A program made the position numbers and the translations under genes. A stretch of DNA of 64,000 nt, taken from Acholeplasma laidlawii_A (lineage in GTDB: Bacteria > Bacillota_I > Bacilli_A > Acholeplasmatales > Acholeplasmataceae). Of this stretch, positions 8,512 to 17,946 are shown piece after piece (the first letter of the stretch is position 1; every line of letters starts with the position of its first letter). The notes below the pieces were generated by a model. The model made no database searches, was not told the origin of the DNA, and saw nothing but the letters and a program-made list of their open reading frames with translations. The stretch lies in assembly GCF_030166555.2 (NCBI RefSeq), contig NZ_CP126461.2; one strand, given 5' to 3'.

Positions 8512-9448
8512 CGATGTTACCTACCTTTTTCTTTATAAAGTTTAAGATGGCATTCGTTAATAGAATAATAACCATTAAAATAATACCCACGGAAAAACGA
8601 ATATCATAATCAATACCGGTTGTTTCCTTCATACCTTCTAACATGATAGAAGTTAATGTAGAAGTTGTATCTAAAATATCAAATGAAAAACCACTTTTTC
8701 TACCACCAGCAACTAAAGATACTGCAGTCGCCTCACCTAGTGCTCGACCAATACCTAAAATAGCTGATGCAAATATACCGGATTTTGCTGCAGTTAAAAC
8801 CACTTTAAAATTGGTTTGAGATTTGGTTGCACCAAGTGCAAGGGATGCATTAACAATCTTTTGATTCACACTACGAATTGCCACCTCAGAAATAGAAGCA
8901 ATTGTTGGAATCGTCATAATTGCTAAAACTAAAATAGTAGCTAGCATGGAGTTACCACCTTTAGATTGGTAACCAAAAGCTGCCGATAAATTATATACAA
9001 AAGGTTTAATGATTGTAGCACCAAATAAACCAAAAATGATCGATGGTATCGATGCTAAAATTTCAATGATTGTTCTAAATGTTTCTGATAGTTTTTTTGG
9101 TGCGACTCTCGCAATAAAAAGGGCAGTCATTACACCAATTGGTAAAGATATTAATAAAGAAAGTAATGCAATAAAAATTGTTGACACAATAATAAATCCG
9201 ATACTATACAAGTTGGACTGGAAAGCAGTACCTGTAAGCCATGTATCACCGGTAATAAATCTGAAGAAATCTACACGCCCTAAGCCTTGATTATACGTGA
9301 CAAAAGGGGTTATCCCCTTAACGATAATGACCCCTACGATGATAAAAATAAATGAGGCTGAGGCGATTGTAAATGCATACAATACGCCTCTAACCATTTT
9401 ATCTATTAATTTATTATGGTGTTTTATATTATTTGATATATCCGTCAT
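8501..9448 (-). CDS. pstC: phosphate ABC transporter permease PstC
   Basis: About 315 residues, six membrane helices and the EAA loop NASLALGATKSQTNFKVVL. Forms the membrane channel with PstA. The ATG at 9448 is preferred over one at 9457, because AAGG sits 9 bases before it but abuts the earlier ATG. Lies 28 bases after pstS. Confidence 0.92.
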   Translation of the reverse strand: MTDISNNIKHHNKLIDKMVRGVLYAFTIASASFIFIIVGVIIVKGITPFVTYNQGLGRVDFFRFITGDTWLTGTAFQSNLYSIGFIIVSTIFIALLSLLISLPIGVMTALFIARVAPKKLSETFRTIIEILASIPSIIFGLFGATIIKPFVYNLSAAFGYQSKGGNSMLATILVLAIMTIPTIASISEVAIRSVNQKIVNASLALGATKSQTNFKVVLTAAKSGIFASAILGIGRALGEATAVSLVAGGRKSGFSFDILDTTSTLTSIMLEGMKETTGIDYDIRFSVGIILMVIILLTNAILNFIKKKVGNIDVK

Positions 9449-9476
9449 ATAACCCATCCTTACTTAAACACATAAC

Positions 9477-10421
9477 TTATGCTTGGGCTTCTAAGATTGC
9501 ACCCCAAGTTTTATAAGTGCCATTGTAAATACCTTTTAGTTGTTCAGCAGTAATGTTAGAAACTGGATTATTTTTATGTACAATCGCAACAATTGCGTCC
9601 CACGCTAATTGTCCAGTATGTTCAACATCTGAACCTGCAATTTCACTTGCTGTAAATGGTCTTGATGAGAATCCAACATCTTTACCTACTGATGTATCTT
9701 TTACTGCTGGATCCCAAGTTCTTTTGAATGCATCACCAGAACCTGTGTGATCATGTTCAGCAATAAAGTTACCAGCTTTAGGTTTAAATGCGTTTGTAAG
9801 TGCTTCTGCTACTTTTTGGATAGAGTCAGATCCACCAAATCTTACAGTAACGCCTGAGTTATTTTGATTTGTAATTGGATGATTTGCTTTAATGTCATCC
9901 CATGTTTGTGTTGCAGGTAGTGCAATGGCACCACTGTTATTAATAATATCTGCTGCATCCGTTGTACCTAGGAAAGCAACAAAAGCTTCTACTAACTGTT
10001 CAACAGTTTCTGATGCATAATCACCGCTTGCTCTTGTCATATACATAAATGGTCTTTTTAATCCATAAGTATCATTTAATACATTCGCAACCGTTGGTTT
10101 TACACCTTCGAAATTTAAGCCTTTAATTTGGTTATTTAGTGTAGATAATGAAATATAACCAATACCATATTCATCTGTTTGCATGGATGTAAATATTTGA
10201 GTGTTATCTTGTGTAACAAACCCTCGCACTAATAATGAGTCGTTTGCAGATGCTTCTTTAAACCCAATACCTTCCATAAATCCAGCACGCGTTCCAGAAG
10301 TTGTATCTCTTGTATAAACAACGATATTAGCATCTTCATTAAACCCATCATTTGATGGTCCACATGCTACAAGTAATACTGATAAAACTATAACTGATAA
10401 GATTGAAAAAGTTTTTTTCAT
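9477..10421 (-). CDS. pstS: phosphate-binding lipoprotein PstS, domain halves permuted
   Basis: 314-residue lipoprotein with signal peptide and lipobox ending at C20 (SVLLVAC). The usual PstS order is inverted. The motif RDTTSGTRAGF (residues 38-48) and the YGIGYISLSTL and RPFMYMTR stretches, normally in the C-terminal half, come first. GGSDSIQKVAEAL (~197-208), VGFSSRPF and AIVAIVHKNNPVSNITAEQL, normally the N-terminal half, come second. The protein ends where the usual order would continue into the SGT motif (KTWGAIL). This is a circular permutation of the two-lobed binding fold. Phosphate-contacting SGT and GSDS/SRP elements are kept, so it should be functional. First gene of the operon, with a Pho box upstream. 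Confidence 0.9.
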   Translation of the reverse strand: MKKTFSILSVIVLSVLLVACGPSNDGFNEDANIVVYTRDTTSGTRAGFMEGIGFKEASANDSLLVRGFVTQDNTQIFTSMQTDEYGIGYISLSTLNNQIKGLNFEGVKPTVANVLNDTYGLKRPFMYMTRASGDYASETVEQLVEAFVAFLGTTDAADIINNSGAIALPATQTWDDIKANHPITNQNNSGVTVRFGGSDSIQKVAEALTNAFKPKAGNFIAEHDHTGSGDAFKRTWDPAVKDTSVGKDVGFSSRPFTASEIAGSDVEHTGQLAWDAIVAIVHKNNPVSNITAEQLKGIYNGTYKTWGAILEAQA

Positions 10422-10453
10422 GTTATCTCCTTAGATTTAAATTTTCTACCCTA

Positions 10454-10518
10454 ATTATAGACTTTTAAAATGGATAGAAAAACCAAAGGATGTAAGGAGA
10501 TTGTAAAGATTTTGTAAA
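10454..10518 (-). promoter_or_regulatory. pstS promoter with PhoP-box direct repeats
   Basis: On the minus strand TTTACA (10518-10513), TTTACA (10507-10502) and CTTACA (10496-10491) repeat with an exact 11-base period, and a weaker TGGTTT lies at 10485-10480. Bacillus PhoP binds TT(A/T/C)ACA repeats with about 5-base spacers. A -10 box TATAAT lies at 10459-10454, 31 bases after the third repeat. This places the array where an activator would contact RNA polymerase. The array lies directly after the stop codon of the neighbouring gene. Confidence 0.8.
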
Positions 10519-10519
10519 G

Positions 10520-11419
10520 TTATTTTTTAATACGTTTACTCATGATTGTTGAAGATAGTACTAGTAGTCCTATACCTAATACAATGCATCCTATCATAAT
10601 AGCAATCATTGGTACGTCTGTACCTAGTATACCTAACTCATTAAACCCATACACTTTTTTAAGTTCCATCATCACTTCATTATATTGTTCCAGTGATTCA
10701 AACTTGTTTGGATCAAACAAATCAAATGCTTGTGTCATCACGACACGCTTTAACAAAATATTCATATGTGTAAATGGTACAAGGCTAGCAACCTTTGTCA
10801 TAAACTCTGGTAACACAAATAGTGGCATATAAATACCTGATGTAAACCCGATGAATGTACCAAACACACCAGATACTGCACCAAATGCATTCACTGATTT
10901 AATTAATGATGTAATAAATATCATGATTGCAGTAGAGATAAATGAAAACAATACAACAAGTAAGATACTTTGAATATAAATCATGAATGCTAAATGTTCA
11001 CCGGTTGAAATACCCATAATTAAAAAGGCAGCAACTGTTAGTAGTATTGAGATAATAACTGTAATAACAAATGAAGATAGATAGTAAGCTAGTATGACTT
11101 TATAACGTTTTACTGGTGTGACTAGAAAACTATCAATTTGACGATACTCAAAGTCATTAATGATGTTACCCAAATTACCTAATGGAATAGATACGCTATT
11201 AATAACAATTAATCCAGGGATTAATTGTGAATACACTAAGAATGTAATTTGGTTATCTGTTAAGATACCTTCTAATCCATCCGGTCTTAAGTTATTACCT
11301 AAAAATAGGATATATAATCCAAGTAAGATGATAACTGATAGGAATGAGAAAAAGACTGCTGTTTTATCTCTTAAATAGGCTTTGATGTTACGATTTACTA
11401 ACGATATTGTACTATACAT
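10520..11419 (-). CDS. ABC-2 type transporter permease
   Basis: 299-residue membrane subunit of an ABC exporter. It has six hydrophobic segments: one near 22-45, then clusters around 100-130, 135-165, 175-200, 215-235 and a last helix near 275-295. The architecture matches the ABC-2 family (drug, antibiotic or lipid export). The ATG at 11419 is preferred over a GTG at 11428 because GGTG precedes it at good spacing. It overlaps the end of the ATPase gene by 8 bases, so the two are translationally coupled. Substrate unknown. Confidence 0.85.
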   Translation of the reverse strand: MYSTISLVNRNIKAYLRDKTAVFFSFLSVIILLGLYILFLGNNLRPDGLEGILTDNQITFLVYSQLIPGLIVINSVSIPLGNLGNIINDFEYRQIDSFLVTPVKRYKVILAYYLSSFVITVIISILLTVAAFLIMGISTGEHLAFMIYIQSILLVVLFSFISTAIMIFITSLIKSVNAFGAVSGVFGTFIGFTSGIYMPLFVLPEFMTKVASLVPFTHMNILLKRVVMTQAFDLFDPNKFESLEQYNEVMMELKKVYGFNELGILGTDVPMIAIMIGCIVLGIGLLVLSSTIMSKRIKK

Positions 11420-12314
11420 TTTGTTCACCTACAACATTGACAAACACATCATCTAATGTACCCTTTACAACTTCAAATGTTTTAATGTTTTCTTTAATAT
11501 CTGTAATTAAGTCCAGTGTATCTTGAGTATCCTTAATCTCAATGTAATATTGATCAGCAATGAGTTCATATACTCTTTTTTGTTTATCTAAATAGTTAAT
11601 CAGTAACACTTTATCTTTAGGTACAACCCTAAAGTAGTCCTTAGAATACTTATCCTTTAACTCCGATGGTGAACCATGTACAACAATATTTCCCTTATGG
11701 ATAACGACAATATGATCTGCATTGGCAGCTTCTTCCATGTAGTGTGTTGTTAAAAATACTGTGATACCATCATGTTTTCTTAAATCATTAATTACACGCC
11801 AAATCACTTGGCGTGTTTCAGGGTCAAGCCCTGTTGTTGGTTCATCTAATATAAGTAGTTCCGGATTAGAAAATAATGCTCTGGCAATTTCTACTCTTCT
11901 TTTTTGCCCACCAGATAAGGTTTTAAATCTTTGGTTTTCAATTTCATTTAAATTAAGTTTTTCCGCTAAAATTTCATATCTAGCCAAAACTTCTTTTTTT
12001 GAACTTAAATATAAAGCGCCTCTATTAAGTAAATTTTCCTTAACTGTAAGTGCTCCGTCTAATACGTTATCTTGAAAGACGACACCGATATGATTTCTAA
12101 TGTAGTTTTCATCCTTCTTACCATTTAAAAGGACTTCACCTCCATCTTTTTCAAGTAGTGTGATAATCATTCGAATAGTTGTAGACTTACCTGCACCATT
12201 TTGACCTAAAAAGGCGTAAAGTTCACCTTTTCTTACATAAAAAGAAATATTATTGACAGCAGTTAAGTCACCATATTTCTTGTGTAGATTATTGACTTCT
12301 AATATTTTTTCCAT
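11412..12314 (-). CDS. ABC-2 type transporter ATPase
   Basis: 300 residues. Walker A GQNGAGKST, signature LSGGQKRR, Walker B LLILDEPTTGLDP and the H-loop LTTHYMEEA are all present. The C-terminal ~80 residues are the accessory domain common in DrrA-like exporters. It works with the permease encoded immediately downstream. It lies 18 bases after the diacylglycerol-kinase-like gene and may share its transcript. Confidence 0.88.
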   Translation of the reverse strand: MEKILEVNNLHKKYGDLTAVNNISFYVRKGELYAFLGQNGAGKSTTIRMIITLLEKDGGEVLLNGKKDENYIRNHIGVVFQDNVLDGALTVKENLLNRGALYLSSKKEVLARYEILAEKLNLNEIENQRFKTLSGGQKRRVEIARALFSNPELLILDEPTTGLDPETRQVIWRVINDLRKHDGITVFLTTHYMEEAANADHIVVIHKGNIVVHGSPSELKDKYSKDYFRVVPKDKVLLINYLDKQKRVYELIADQYYIEIKDTQDTLDLITDIKENIKTFEVVKGTLDDVFVNVVGEQNV

Positions 12315-12332
12315 GTATTACTTTTCCCTTTT

Positions 12333-13241
12333 CTAAAACAATTTATTTATTTTCTTTGGATGTACATAAACTTCTATTTCTTCTTTTAATGTCTTAACTA
12401 TAATTTCACCCGTTGGACCCGCCTCACCATCTACATTCCAAATATATTTTCCTGGTAAAGTGATTTTTGCATAATCTGTGGTGATGTGTATATCATTGTG
12501 GAAATATCTTCCTTTAAACAAATAAAACCAAATAATTTTCATCCATGAAAATACATGGTTTCTTGTAAAGATACGAATATTTACTTTACCATCATTAAAC
12601 TTCGTATCTTTTGTAAATTTACGAATATTAAATCCCCCTACTCTAGAACCAGACGCGATTAATATAAGAAATGCTTTTCTATTAATTTTTAAGTTACTAG
12701 TCTCTAGACATAGATCCATATGATACTTATTTAATAAATCCCTTTTAGCATTCATCAAGTAACCAATAGAACCTAACTTTTTTAACCTGACTCTATCAAT
12801 GTCATAACTTACATTAGAAAACTTACCTGCTGCTGCAGCATACACAAAGTATTCATTGTTTAAGCGATATACATCGCTATACCTATAATGATTAGTTTTT
12901 AAAAGTGCTAAATTTAAATCTAAGTCTTTACCTAAGCCTAGCATCGTCGCATAGTCGTTGGTTGTACCAAATGGTAAAACTAAAAGTTTTGGTCGCTTAT
13001 GTTTTTCTATACTCATAAGACCATTAATGACTGAATGAATTGTACCATCGCCACCAGCGATGGTGAGTACATCATAATTTGGTGCTAATTTTTCAATGTC
13101 CTGTGCTACTTTATCCGTTACCCTCACATCATATATATCATAATTAAAGTTATTTAATTTAAAAAATGTTTTGATTTTACCAAAACTTTGCATAAACTTT
13201 CCATTACCTGAAGATACGTTGTATAGCAGCAATATGTTCAT
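12333..13241 (-). CDS. diacylglycerol kinase / lipid kinase family protein
   Basis: 302 residues of the DgkB/YegS/sphingosine kinase family. The nucleotide site is TIAGGDGTIHSVINGL, and LLVLPFGTTNDYATML matches the family PxGTxND motif. The C-terminal beta domain includes WNVDGEAG. Likely recycles diacylglycerol to phosphatidic acid, relevant in a membrane rich in glycolipids. The ATG at 13241 is favoured over 13247 because AGGAG lies 8 bases before it. Divergent from lplA. Confidence 0.82.
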   Translation of the reverse strand: MNILLLYNVSSGNGKFMQSFGKIKTFFKLNNFNYDIYDVRVTDKVAQDIEKLAPNYDVLTIAGGDGTIHSVINGLMSIEKHKRPKLLVLPFGTTNDYATMLGLGKDLDLNLALLKTNHYRYSDVYRLNNEYFVYAAAAGKFSNVSYDIDRVRLKKLGSIGYLMNAKRDLLNKYHMDLCLETSNLKINRKAFLILIASGSRVGGFNIRKFTKDTKFNDGKVNIRIFTRNHVFSWMKIIWFYLFKGRYFHNDIHITTDYAKITLPGKYIWNVDGEAGPTGEIIVKTLKEEIEVYVHPKKINKLF

Positions 13242-13317
13242 AATCATTTCTCCTGAGGACCTTATAGTTACATTATATAATATTATTATGATAAGATTAA
13301 TTAAACGAGGTAAAAAA

Positions 13318-14235
13318 ATGAGAACAATACATGCAATCAGTCAAGACCCTTACTTTAATTTGGCTTGGGAAGAATATATATTTAAACACATCCATAAAGA
13401 TGAGGATATTTTTTTGTTGTGGCAAAACGTACCTTCAATCGTACTTGGAAGAAATCAAAATGTATTTGAAGAAGTCTATTTAGATTATATTGTTAAAAAC
13501 CATATCCCCCTTATACGTAGAAACTCCGGTGGTGGTACAGTCTATCATGATCTAGGTAATATTAATTTTAGTTTTATGACAAGTGCTAAAGGCACAATTA
13601 ATAATTATAAGTTGATGACAGAAAAGATTACAAAAGCCCTAAATAAGTTAGGTATCCCTGTTGAATTCATTGAAAAGTCAGACTTAAAAATTAATGGACT
13701 AAAGGTCAGTGGAAATTCTCAGTTTGTTTTTAAGGATAAACTGCTTCATCATGGTACACTACTTTTTAATTCTAATTTAGATACACTTAATAGTGTAATT
13801 AAACCTAAGCATGATGCAATCGATAGTATTGGTGTGAAGTCCAATCGTTCTTTAGTCACCAATTTAAAAGATTATACAACACTTTCTATAGAGGAAATGA
13901 AATCTTATTTATTAAAAGAAATAAGTGGTGAAAGTGAAGTGTTAGAATTATCTTCAAAAGATATAAAGAAAATTGAAATGCTTAAAGAAGAACGCTATTT
14001 ATCATTTAACTGGAATTACGGACAATCTCCAAAATCCACAATTATTAAGTCTTTGGGGGACTACAGTATTAAATTGACTGTGAGTTTTGGTCATGTTGAA
14101 GACTGTATTATTATGCATAATGATACGGTTGCACTTTCTTTATCATCTAGTTTAGTTGGGGAAAGACTTTTCCCAACCGACTTAAGTTTCTTAAAGAAAA
14201 AAGCACCTGAAGTATATCAGATGCTTTTTGAGTAA
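13318..14235 (+). CDS. lplA: lipoate-protein ligase
   Basis: 305 residues. Attaches lipoate to the E2 subunit of 2-oxo acid dehydrogenases through lipoyl-AMP. Family motifs: RRNSGGGTVYHDLGNINF (lipoyl/ATP site) and the adenylate lysine in LKVSGNSQ. A C-terminal accessory domain starts near residue 250. Start at 13318 is set by GAGG 7 bases upstream; an in-frame extension back to 13171 overlaps the divergent kinase gene and lacks a ribosome site. A TATAAT at 13276-13281 is the likely -10. It faces the PDH operon, whose E2 has two lipoyl domains and is its probable substrate. Confidence 0.9.
   Translation: MRTIHAISQDPYFNLAWEEYIFKHIHKDEDIFLLWQNVPSIVLGRNQNVFEEVYLDYIVKNHIPLIRRNSGGGTVYHDLGNINFSFMTSAKGTINNYKLMTEKITKALNKLGIPVEFIEKSDLKINGLKVSGNSQFVFKDKLLHHGTLLFNSNLDTLNSVIKPKHDAIDSIGVKSNRSLVTNLKDYTTLSIEEMKSYLLKEISGESEVLELSSKDIKKIEMLKEERYLSFNWNYGQSPKSTIIKSLGDYSIKLTVSFGHVEDCIIMHNDTVALSLSSSLVGERLFPTDLSFLKKKAPEVYQMLFE
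14197..14229. terminator. bidirectional terminator inside the lplA 3' end
   Basis: Stem AAAAAGCA/TGCTTTTT with an inner CTGA/TCAG helix and a six-base loop. It lies within the last codons of lplA and only 11 bases beyond the stop of the convergent gene. The T-run on one side and A-run on the other let it end both transcripts. Confidence 0.65.
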
Positions 14236-14239
14236 GTTA

Positions 14240-14878
14240 TTATGATAAATCGCCTAATACAGGCACTACCACTTTTTCAAATTGACCAATAATTGGTCCT
14301 AATAAGAACGCTGATACTAATGTAAACCAGCCAATTTGAATAAAGTCATTTGCAATAAATGCTAATGTAACAGCAATTGTAATCATGACTGCTTCAATTG
14401 CAACTTTTGCAACCCATGTCTTTTTAATGAATTTCTTCAAGTGAACTAAAAATACTTCTGATGGTGCAAGTGGCATTGTTTTGTTTGTAATAATAATCGA
14501 TAAACTAAATCCTAATAAGATTAATCCTACAAACGCCATACTTGCATTAAACCACATATCATGGCCAGCTGCACTATAGTGTATTAATACATATTTAAAC
14601 CATAAATCCATTAATGATCCAAATCCAAATACAATAATTAATGACCAGAATACATAAGGCTTTTTAATAATTGCAAAGTTTAATAAAACCCATACAAGAC
14701 CAAATAGAATAGATGACATACCGATTGTAAAGAAATCGTTTGGAATTAGTTCAGATAAATAGTAGCTAATTGCGTCATAAGGGAATGCACCTTGTTCGGT
14801 TTTTACAATAAGTGATACAGCAAACGTCATAATTGAGAAACCAACAACATGCGTCATAATTTTTTTAAATAATTTCAT
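14240..14878 (-). CDS. YczE/YitT-type integral membrane protein
   Basis: 212 residues with five to six membrane helices. The start (FSIMTFAVSLIVKTEQGAFPYDAISY) matches the YczE/YyaS family of Firmicutes, membrane proteins of unclear role. Good Shine-Dalgarno (AAAGGAAG). 58 bases after pdhD on the same strand with no terminator between, so it may be cotranscribed with the PDH genes. Confidence 0.72.
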   Translation of the reverse strand: MKLFKKIMTHVVGFSIMTFAVSLIVKTEQGAFPYDAISYYLSELIPNDFFTIGMSSILFGLVWVLLNFAIIKKPYVFWSLIIVFGFGSLMDLWFKYVLIHYSAAGHDMWFNASMAFVGLILLGFSLSIIITNKTMPLAPSEVFLVHLKKFIKKTWVAKVAIEAVMITIAVTLAFIANDFIQIGWFTLVSAFLLGPIIGQFEKVVVPVLGDLS

Positions 14879-14936
14879 AGTTCTTCCTTTAAATATTATT
14901 TTATTTTATAAATTATATTTAGTTATTCACTAAGTA

Positions 14937-16313
14937 TTAAATATGGATTGCTTTATCAATTGCACCATGTGCAGCTTCTTTAGTTAATTCAGAAAGTGTT
15001 GGGTGTGGGTGTACTGCATGAGCGATTTCATGTGCAGTAGCCTCAGATGTCATAGCAACAGCATATTCAGAAATTAATTCTGTAGCATTGTATGCATAAA
15101 TATGTGCACCAAGAACTTCTAAGTATTTTTTATCCACGATTAATTTAACAAAACCTTCTTTTTCACCATCTGCTACAGCTTTACCAATTGCAGCAATAGG
15201 TACTTTAGATACTTTATAATCTAATCCTCTCGCTTTAGCTTCTCTTTCAGTTAAGCCGATCGCTGCAATTTCTGGGAAACCATAAATTGCTGAAGGGATT
15301 TGATCATAGTTCATCTTAGCGTGACCAATTTTTAGGATATGTTGAACAGCTGTGATACCTTCATGTTCTGCAACGTGTGCTAACATGAATTTACCGTTAA
15401 CGTCTCCAATAGCGTAAATACCAGGAACATTGGTTTGTAGGTATTCATTTGTTTTAATGTTTGCGCGGTCCATTTCTAATCCTAAATGCTCTAAGCCTTT
15501 AGAATTTGCACGTGTACCAACTGACATTAAAATTAAGTCACCTTCAATAGTAGTTTCTTTACCATCTAAGCTATAAGTTACTTTATGGTCATCAACCTTT
15601 TTAACTTCTGCTTTAGTTAGAATTTCGATACCGTCACGTTTTAGTGTTTTAGTATATGCTGTACGGATATCATCATCCATAGTTGGTAAGATACCATCCA
15701 TCATTTCAATGATAGTTACTTTAGAACCAAATGAATTAAATACTGTTGCAAACTCAACACCAATAACACCACCACCTACGATAACGATGGATTTTGGATA
15801 GTTCTTAACATTTAATAATTCACGGCTTGTTACAACAATACCTTTTTCATACGCTTCTTTAACACCAGGAATTGGTGGCACTACAGCAGATGAACCGGTT
15901 GCGATAATAACATTTTTAGTTTTTAGTGATTCTCCGTTTACGACAACTTCATTTGCTGATCTAATGTCACCAAATCCGTTATAAACGTCTACACCATTTT
16001 TCTTTAATAAGAATGCGACACCATTAGTTAATTGCTTAACAACGCCATCTTTTCTAGATACAATTTTTGACCAGTCAAAACCAACTTCACCTGATGTAGA
16101 TACACCATAGTCCATTGATTTTTTAACTGTGTTAAATACTTTAGCAGATTTTAAGAATGTTTTAGTTGGAATACAACCGTGGTTTAAACAAATACCACCA
16201 ACAACTTCTTTTTCTACAAGTGCGACTTTCGCACCATATTGTGCAGCTTTAATCGCGGCTACGTAACCGCCGGGACCTCCACCAACAATTATTATTTCAT
16301 ATTCTTTTGACAT
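14937..16313 (-). CDS. pdhD: dihydrolipoyl dehydrogenase (E3)
   Basis: 458 residues. FAD site GGGPGGYVAAIKAAQ at the N-terminus, redox disulfide GGICLNHGCIPTK, NAD site IVIVGGGVIGVEFA, second FAD motif YAIGDVNG, and C-terminal catalytic HAVHPHPTLSE. Reoxidises the dihydrolipoyl groups of the PDH E2 and reduces NAD. Unlike some mycoplasma E3 proteins it has no N-terminal lipoyl domain. Last of the four pdh genes, 15 bases after pdhC. Confidence 0.95.
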   Translation of the reverse strand: MSKEYEIIIVGGGPGGYVAAIKAAQYGAKVALVEKEVVGGICLNHGCIPTKTFLKSAKVFNTVKKSMDYGVSTSGEVGFDWSKIVSRKDGVVKQLTNGVAFLLKKNGVDVYNGFGDIRSANEVVVNGESLKTKNVIIATGSSAVVPPIPGVKEAYEKGIVVTSRELLNVKNYPKSIVIVGGGVIGVEFATVFNSFGSKVTIIEMMDGILPTMDDDIRTAYTKTLKRDGIEILTKAEVKKVDDHKVTYSLDGKETTIEGDLILMSVGTRANSKGLEHLGLEMDRANIKTNEYLQTNVPGIYAIGDVNGKFMLAHVAEHEGITAVQHILKIGHAKMNYDQIPSAIYGFPEIAAIGLTEREAKARGLDYKVSKVPIAAIGKAVADGEKEGFVKLIVDKKYLEVLGAHIYAYNATELISEYAVAMTSEATAHEIAHAVHPHPTLSELTKEAAHGAIDKAIHI

Positions 16314-16328
16314 TTTGGAGTTCCTTTC

Positions 16329-17933
16329 TTAGCTTAACAACAATAATGTAGGGTTAGTTAATAACTCTTTTACTCTCATTAAGAATCTACCACCGTCTGC
16401 ACCATCAATGATTCTATGGTCAACAGCTAATGATAATGGTAATGTATGTGCAATCTTAATCTCATTACCTACAACCCAAGGTTTTCTATCAATCTTACCA
16501 ATACCTAAGATTGCTAATTCTGGGTAGTTAATTACAGGTGTTCCAAATGCAATACCTGCTGAACCAAAGTTAGTGATTGTAAATGTTCCACCAGTTTGTT
16601 GATCCATTGAAATCTTTCTTGCAATTGTATCATCAGCAAGTGTACGAATTTGTGAAGCAAGTTCAAATACACTTAATCTATCTGCATTCTTGATGTTCGG
16701 AACAATTAAACCGTCTGGTGTATCAACAGCCATACCTAGGTTAATGAATTTTTTAATATACACTTCATCTGTATCATGGTTAAATGATGCATTGAACATT
16801 GGGAATTCTTTTAATGCAATTAATACTGCTTTAGCAATAAATGACATGTAAGTTAATTTAATACCCTTAGATTCAGCTAAACCTTTAGCTTCATTTCTAA
16901 AGTTAACTAATGCATCTACATTAATTTCATCCATTAATACTGTTTCAGGAATAATAGATTTAGAACGTGTCATTGCATTAGATACTGCTTTACGTAAACG
17001 TGTAATCTTAACAACTTCAACATCACCTTGTGGTTTACCTTGAGCAGCAAAACTTGGAGCAACTGAAGTAGATGCTTGTGCTTGTTGAACTGGTGCTTGA
17101 GCCTTAGCTGGTGCTTTAGAGTTTTGAACATCATCTTTCATAACTCTACCTTGTTCACCACTACCTTTAATAGTTGCAATATCAACACCTAAGTCACTTG
17201 CTAATTTACGAGCAACTGGAGATGCTAATACTTTACCAGTAGTTGCAACAACATGAACCTCTTCAGAACCACCAATGATATCGTCAGATACTTCGATTTC
17301 ACCAACAACACCTGCACCCTTTTTAGGTTCAGATACTGGAGCTTCGGCTGGAGCAGTTTGTGCTAATGTAGCACCCTTTTCTCCAATTAATACAACTGTT
17401 TCGCCTACGTGAATCACTTCACCTTCAGCTTTACCTAATTTAAGGATAGTTCCATCTACTGGTGATGGTAATTCAGCGTTAACTTTATCTGTTTCAACAA
17501 CAACTAATGTTTCGCCTTCTTTTACTTTATCACCAACTTTGAAGTTCCATTGTAGAATTGTTCCTTCATGGATACCTTCTCCGATGTCAGCAAATTTAAA
17601 ATCATAGATATCTGCACTTGCAGCTTGAGGTGCTGCAGCTGGTGCTGGAGTTGGAGCTGATGCTTGAGCAGGCGCTGGAGCAGCAGCAGGTGTACCTGAG
17701 CCGTCATCGATTGTAACAATAACTTGTCCAACGTGAATTTCTTCACCTTCTTTAGCACCTAATGAAACAATTGTTCCATCAACTGGAGATGGTAATTCAG
17801 CGTTCACTTTGTCTGTTTCAACAATAACTAACGTTTCGCCTTCTTTTACTTTATCTCCAACTTTAAAATTCCATTGTAAGACGGTACCTTCATGGATACC
17901 TTCGCCGATGTCGGCAAATTTAAATTCATACAT
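16329..17933 (-). CDS. pdhC: pyruvate dehydrogenase E2, dihydrolipoyl acetyltransferase
   Basis: 534 residues. Two lipoyl domains (1-76 and ~108-184) carry lipoylated lysines K42 and K150, each in ETDKVNAELPSP, and are joined by an Ala/Pro linker. A peripheral-subunit binding domain follows (ASPVARKLASDLGVDI). The catalytic domain ends in the acetyltransferase motif VDHRIIDGADGG with active His and Asp. The two lipoyl domains are nearly identical, evidence of an internal duplication. Core of the complex, 13 bases after pdhB. Confidence 0.95.
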   Translation of the reverse strand: MYEFKFADIGEGIHEGTVLQWNFKVGDKVKEGETLVIVETDKVNAELPSPVDGTIVSLGAKEGEEIHVGQVIVTIDDGSGTPAAAPAPAQASAPTPAPAAAPQAASADIYDFKFADIGEGIHEGTILQWNFKVGDKVKEGETLVVVETDKVNAELPSPVDGTILKLGKAEGEVIHVGETVVLIGEKGATLAQTAPAEAPVSEPKKGAGVVGEIEVSDDIIGGSEEVHVVATTGKVLASPVARKLASDLGVDIATIKGSGEQGRVMKDDVQNSKAPAKAQAPVQQAQASTSVAPSFAAQGKPQGDVEVVKITRLRKAVSNAMTRSKSIIPETVLMDEINVDALVNFRNEAKGLAESKGIKLTYMSFIAKAVLIALKEFPMFNASFNHDTDEVYIKKFINLGMAVDTPDGLIVPNIKNADRLSVFELASQIRTLADDTIARKISMDQQTGGTFTITNFGSAGIAFGTPVINYPELAILGIGKIDRKPWVVGNEIKIAHTLPLSLAVDHRIIDGADGGRFLMRVKELLTNPTLLLLS

Positions 17934-17946
17934 ATGTCGTACCTCC

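Noticed and set aside
13171..13317. N-terminal extension of lplA
   Set aside because: It overlaps the divergent kinase gene and its promoter region, while the ATG at 13318 has a good ribosome site and matches the family start.
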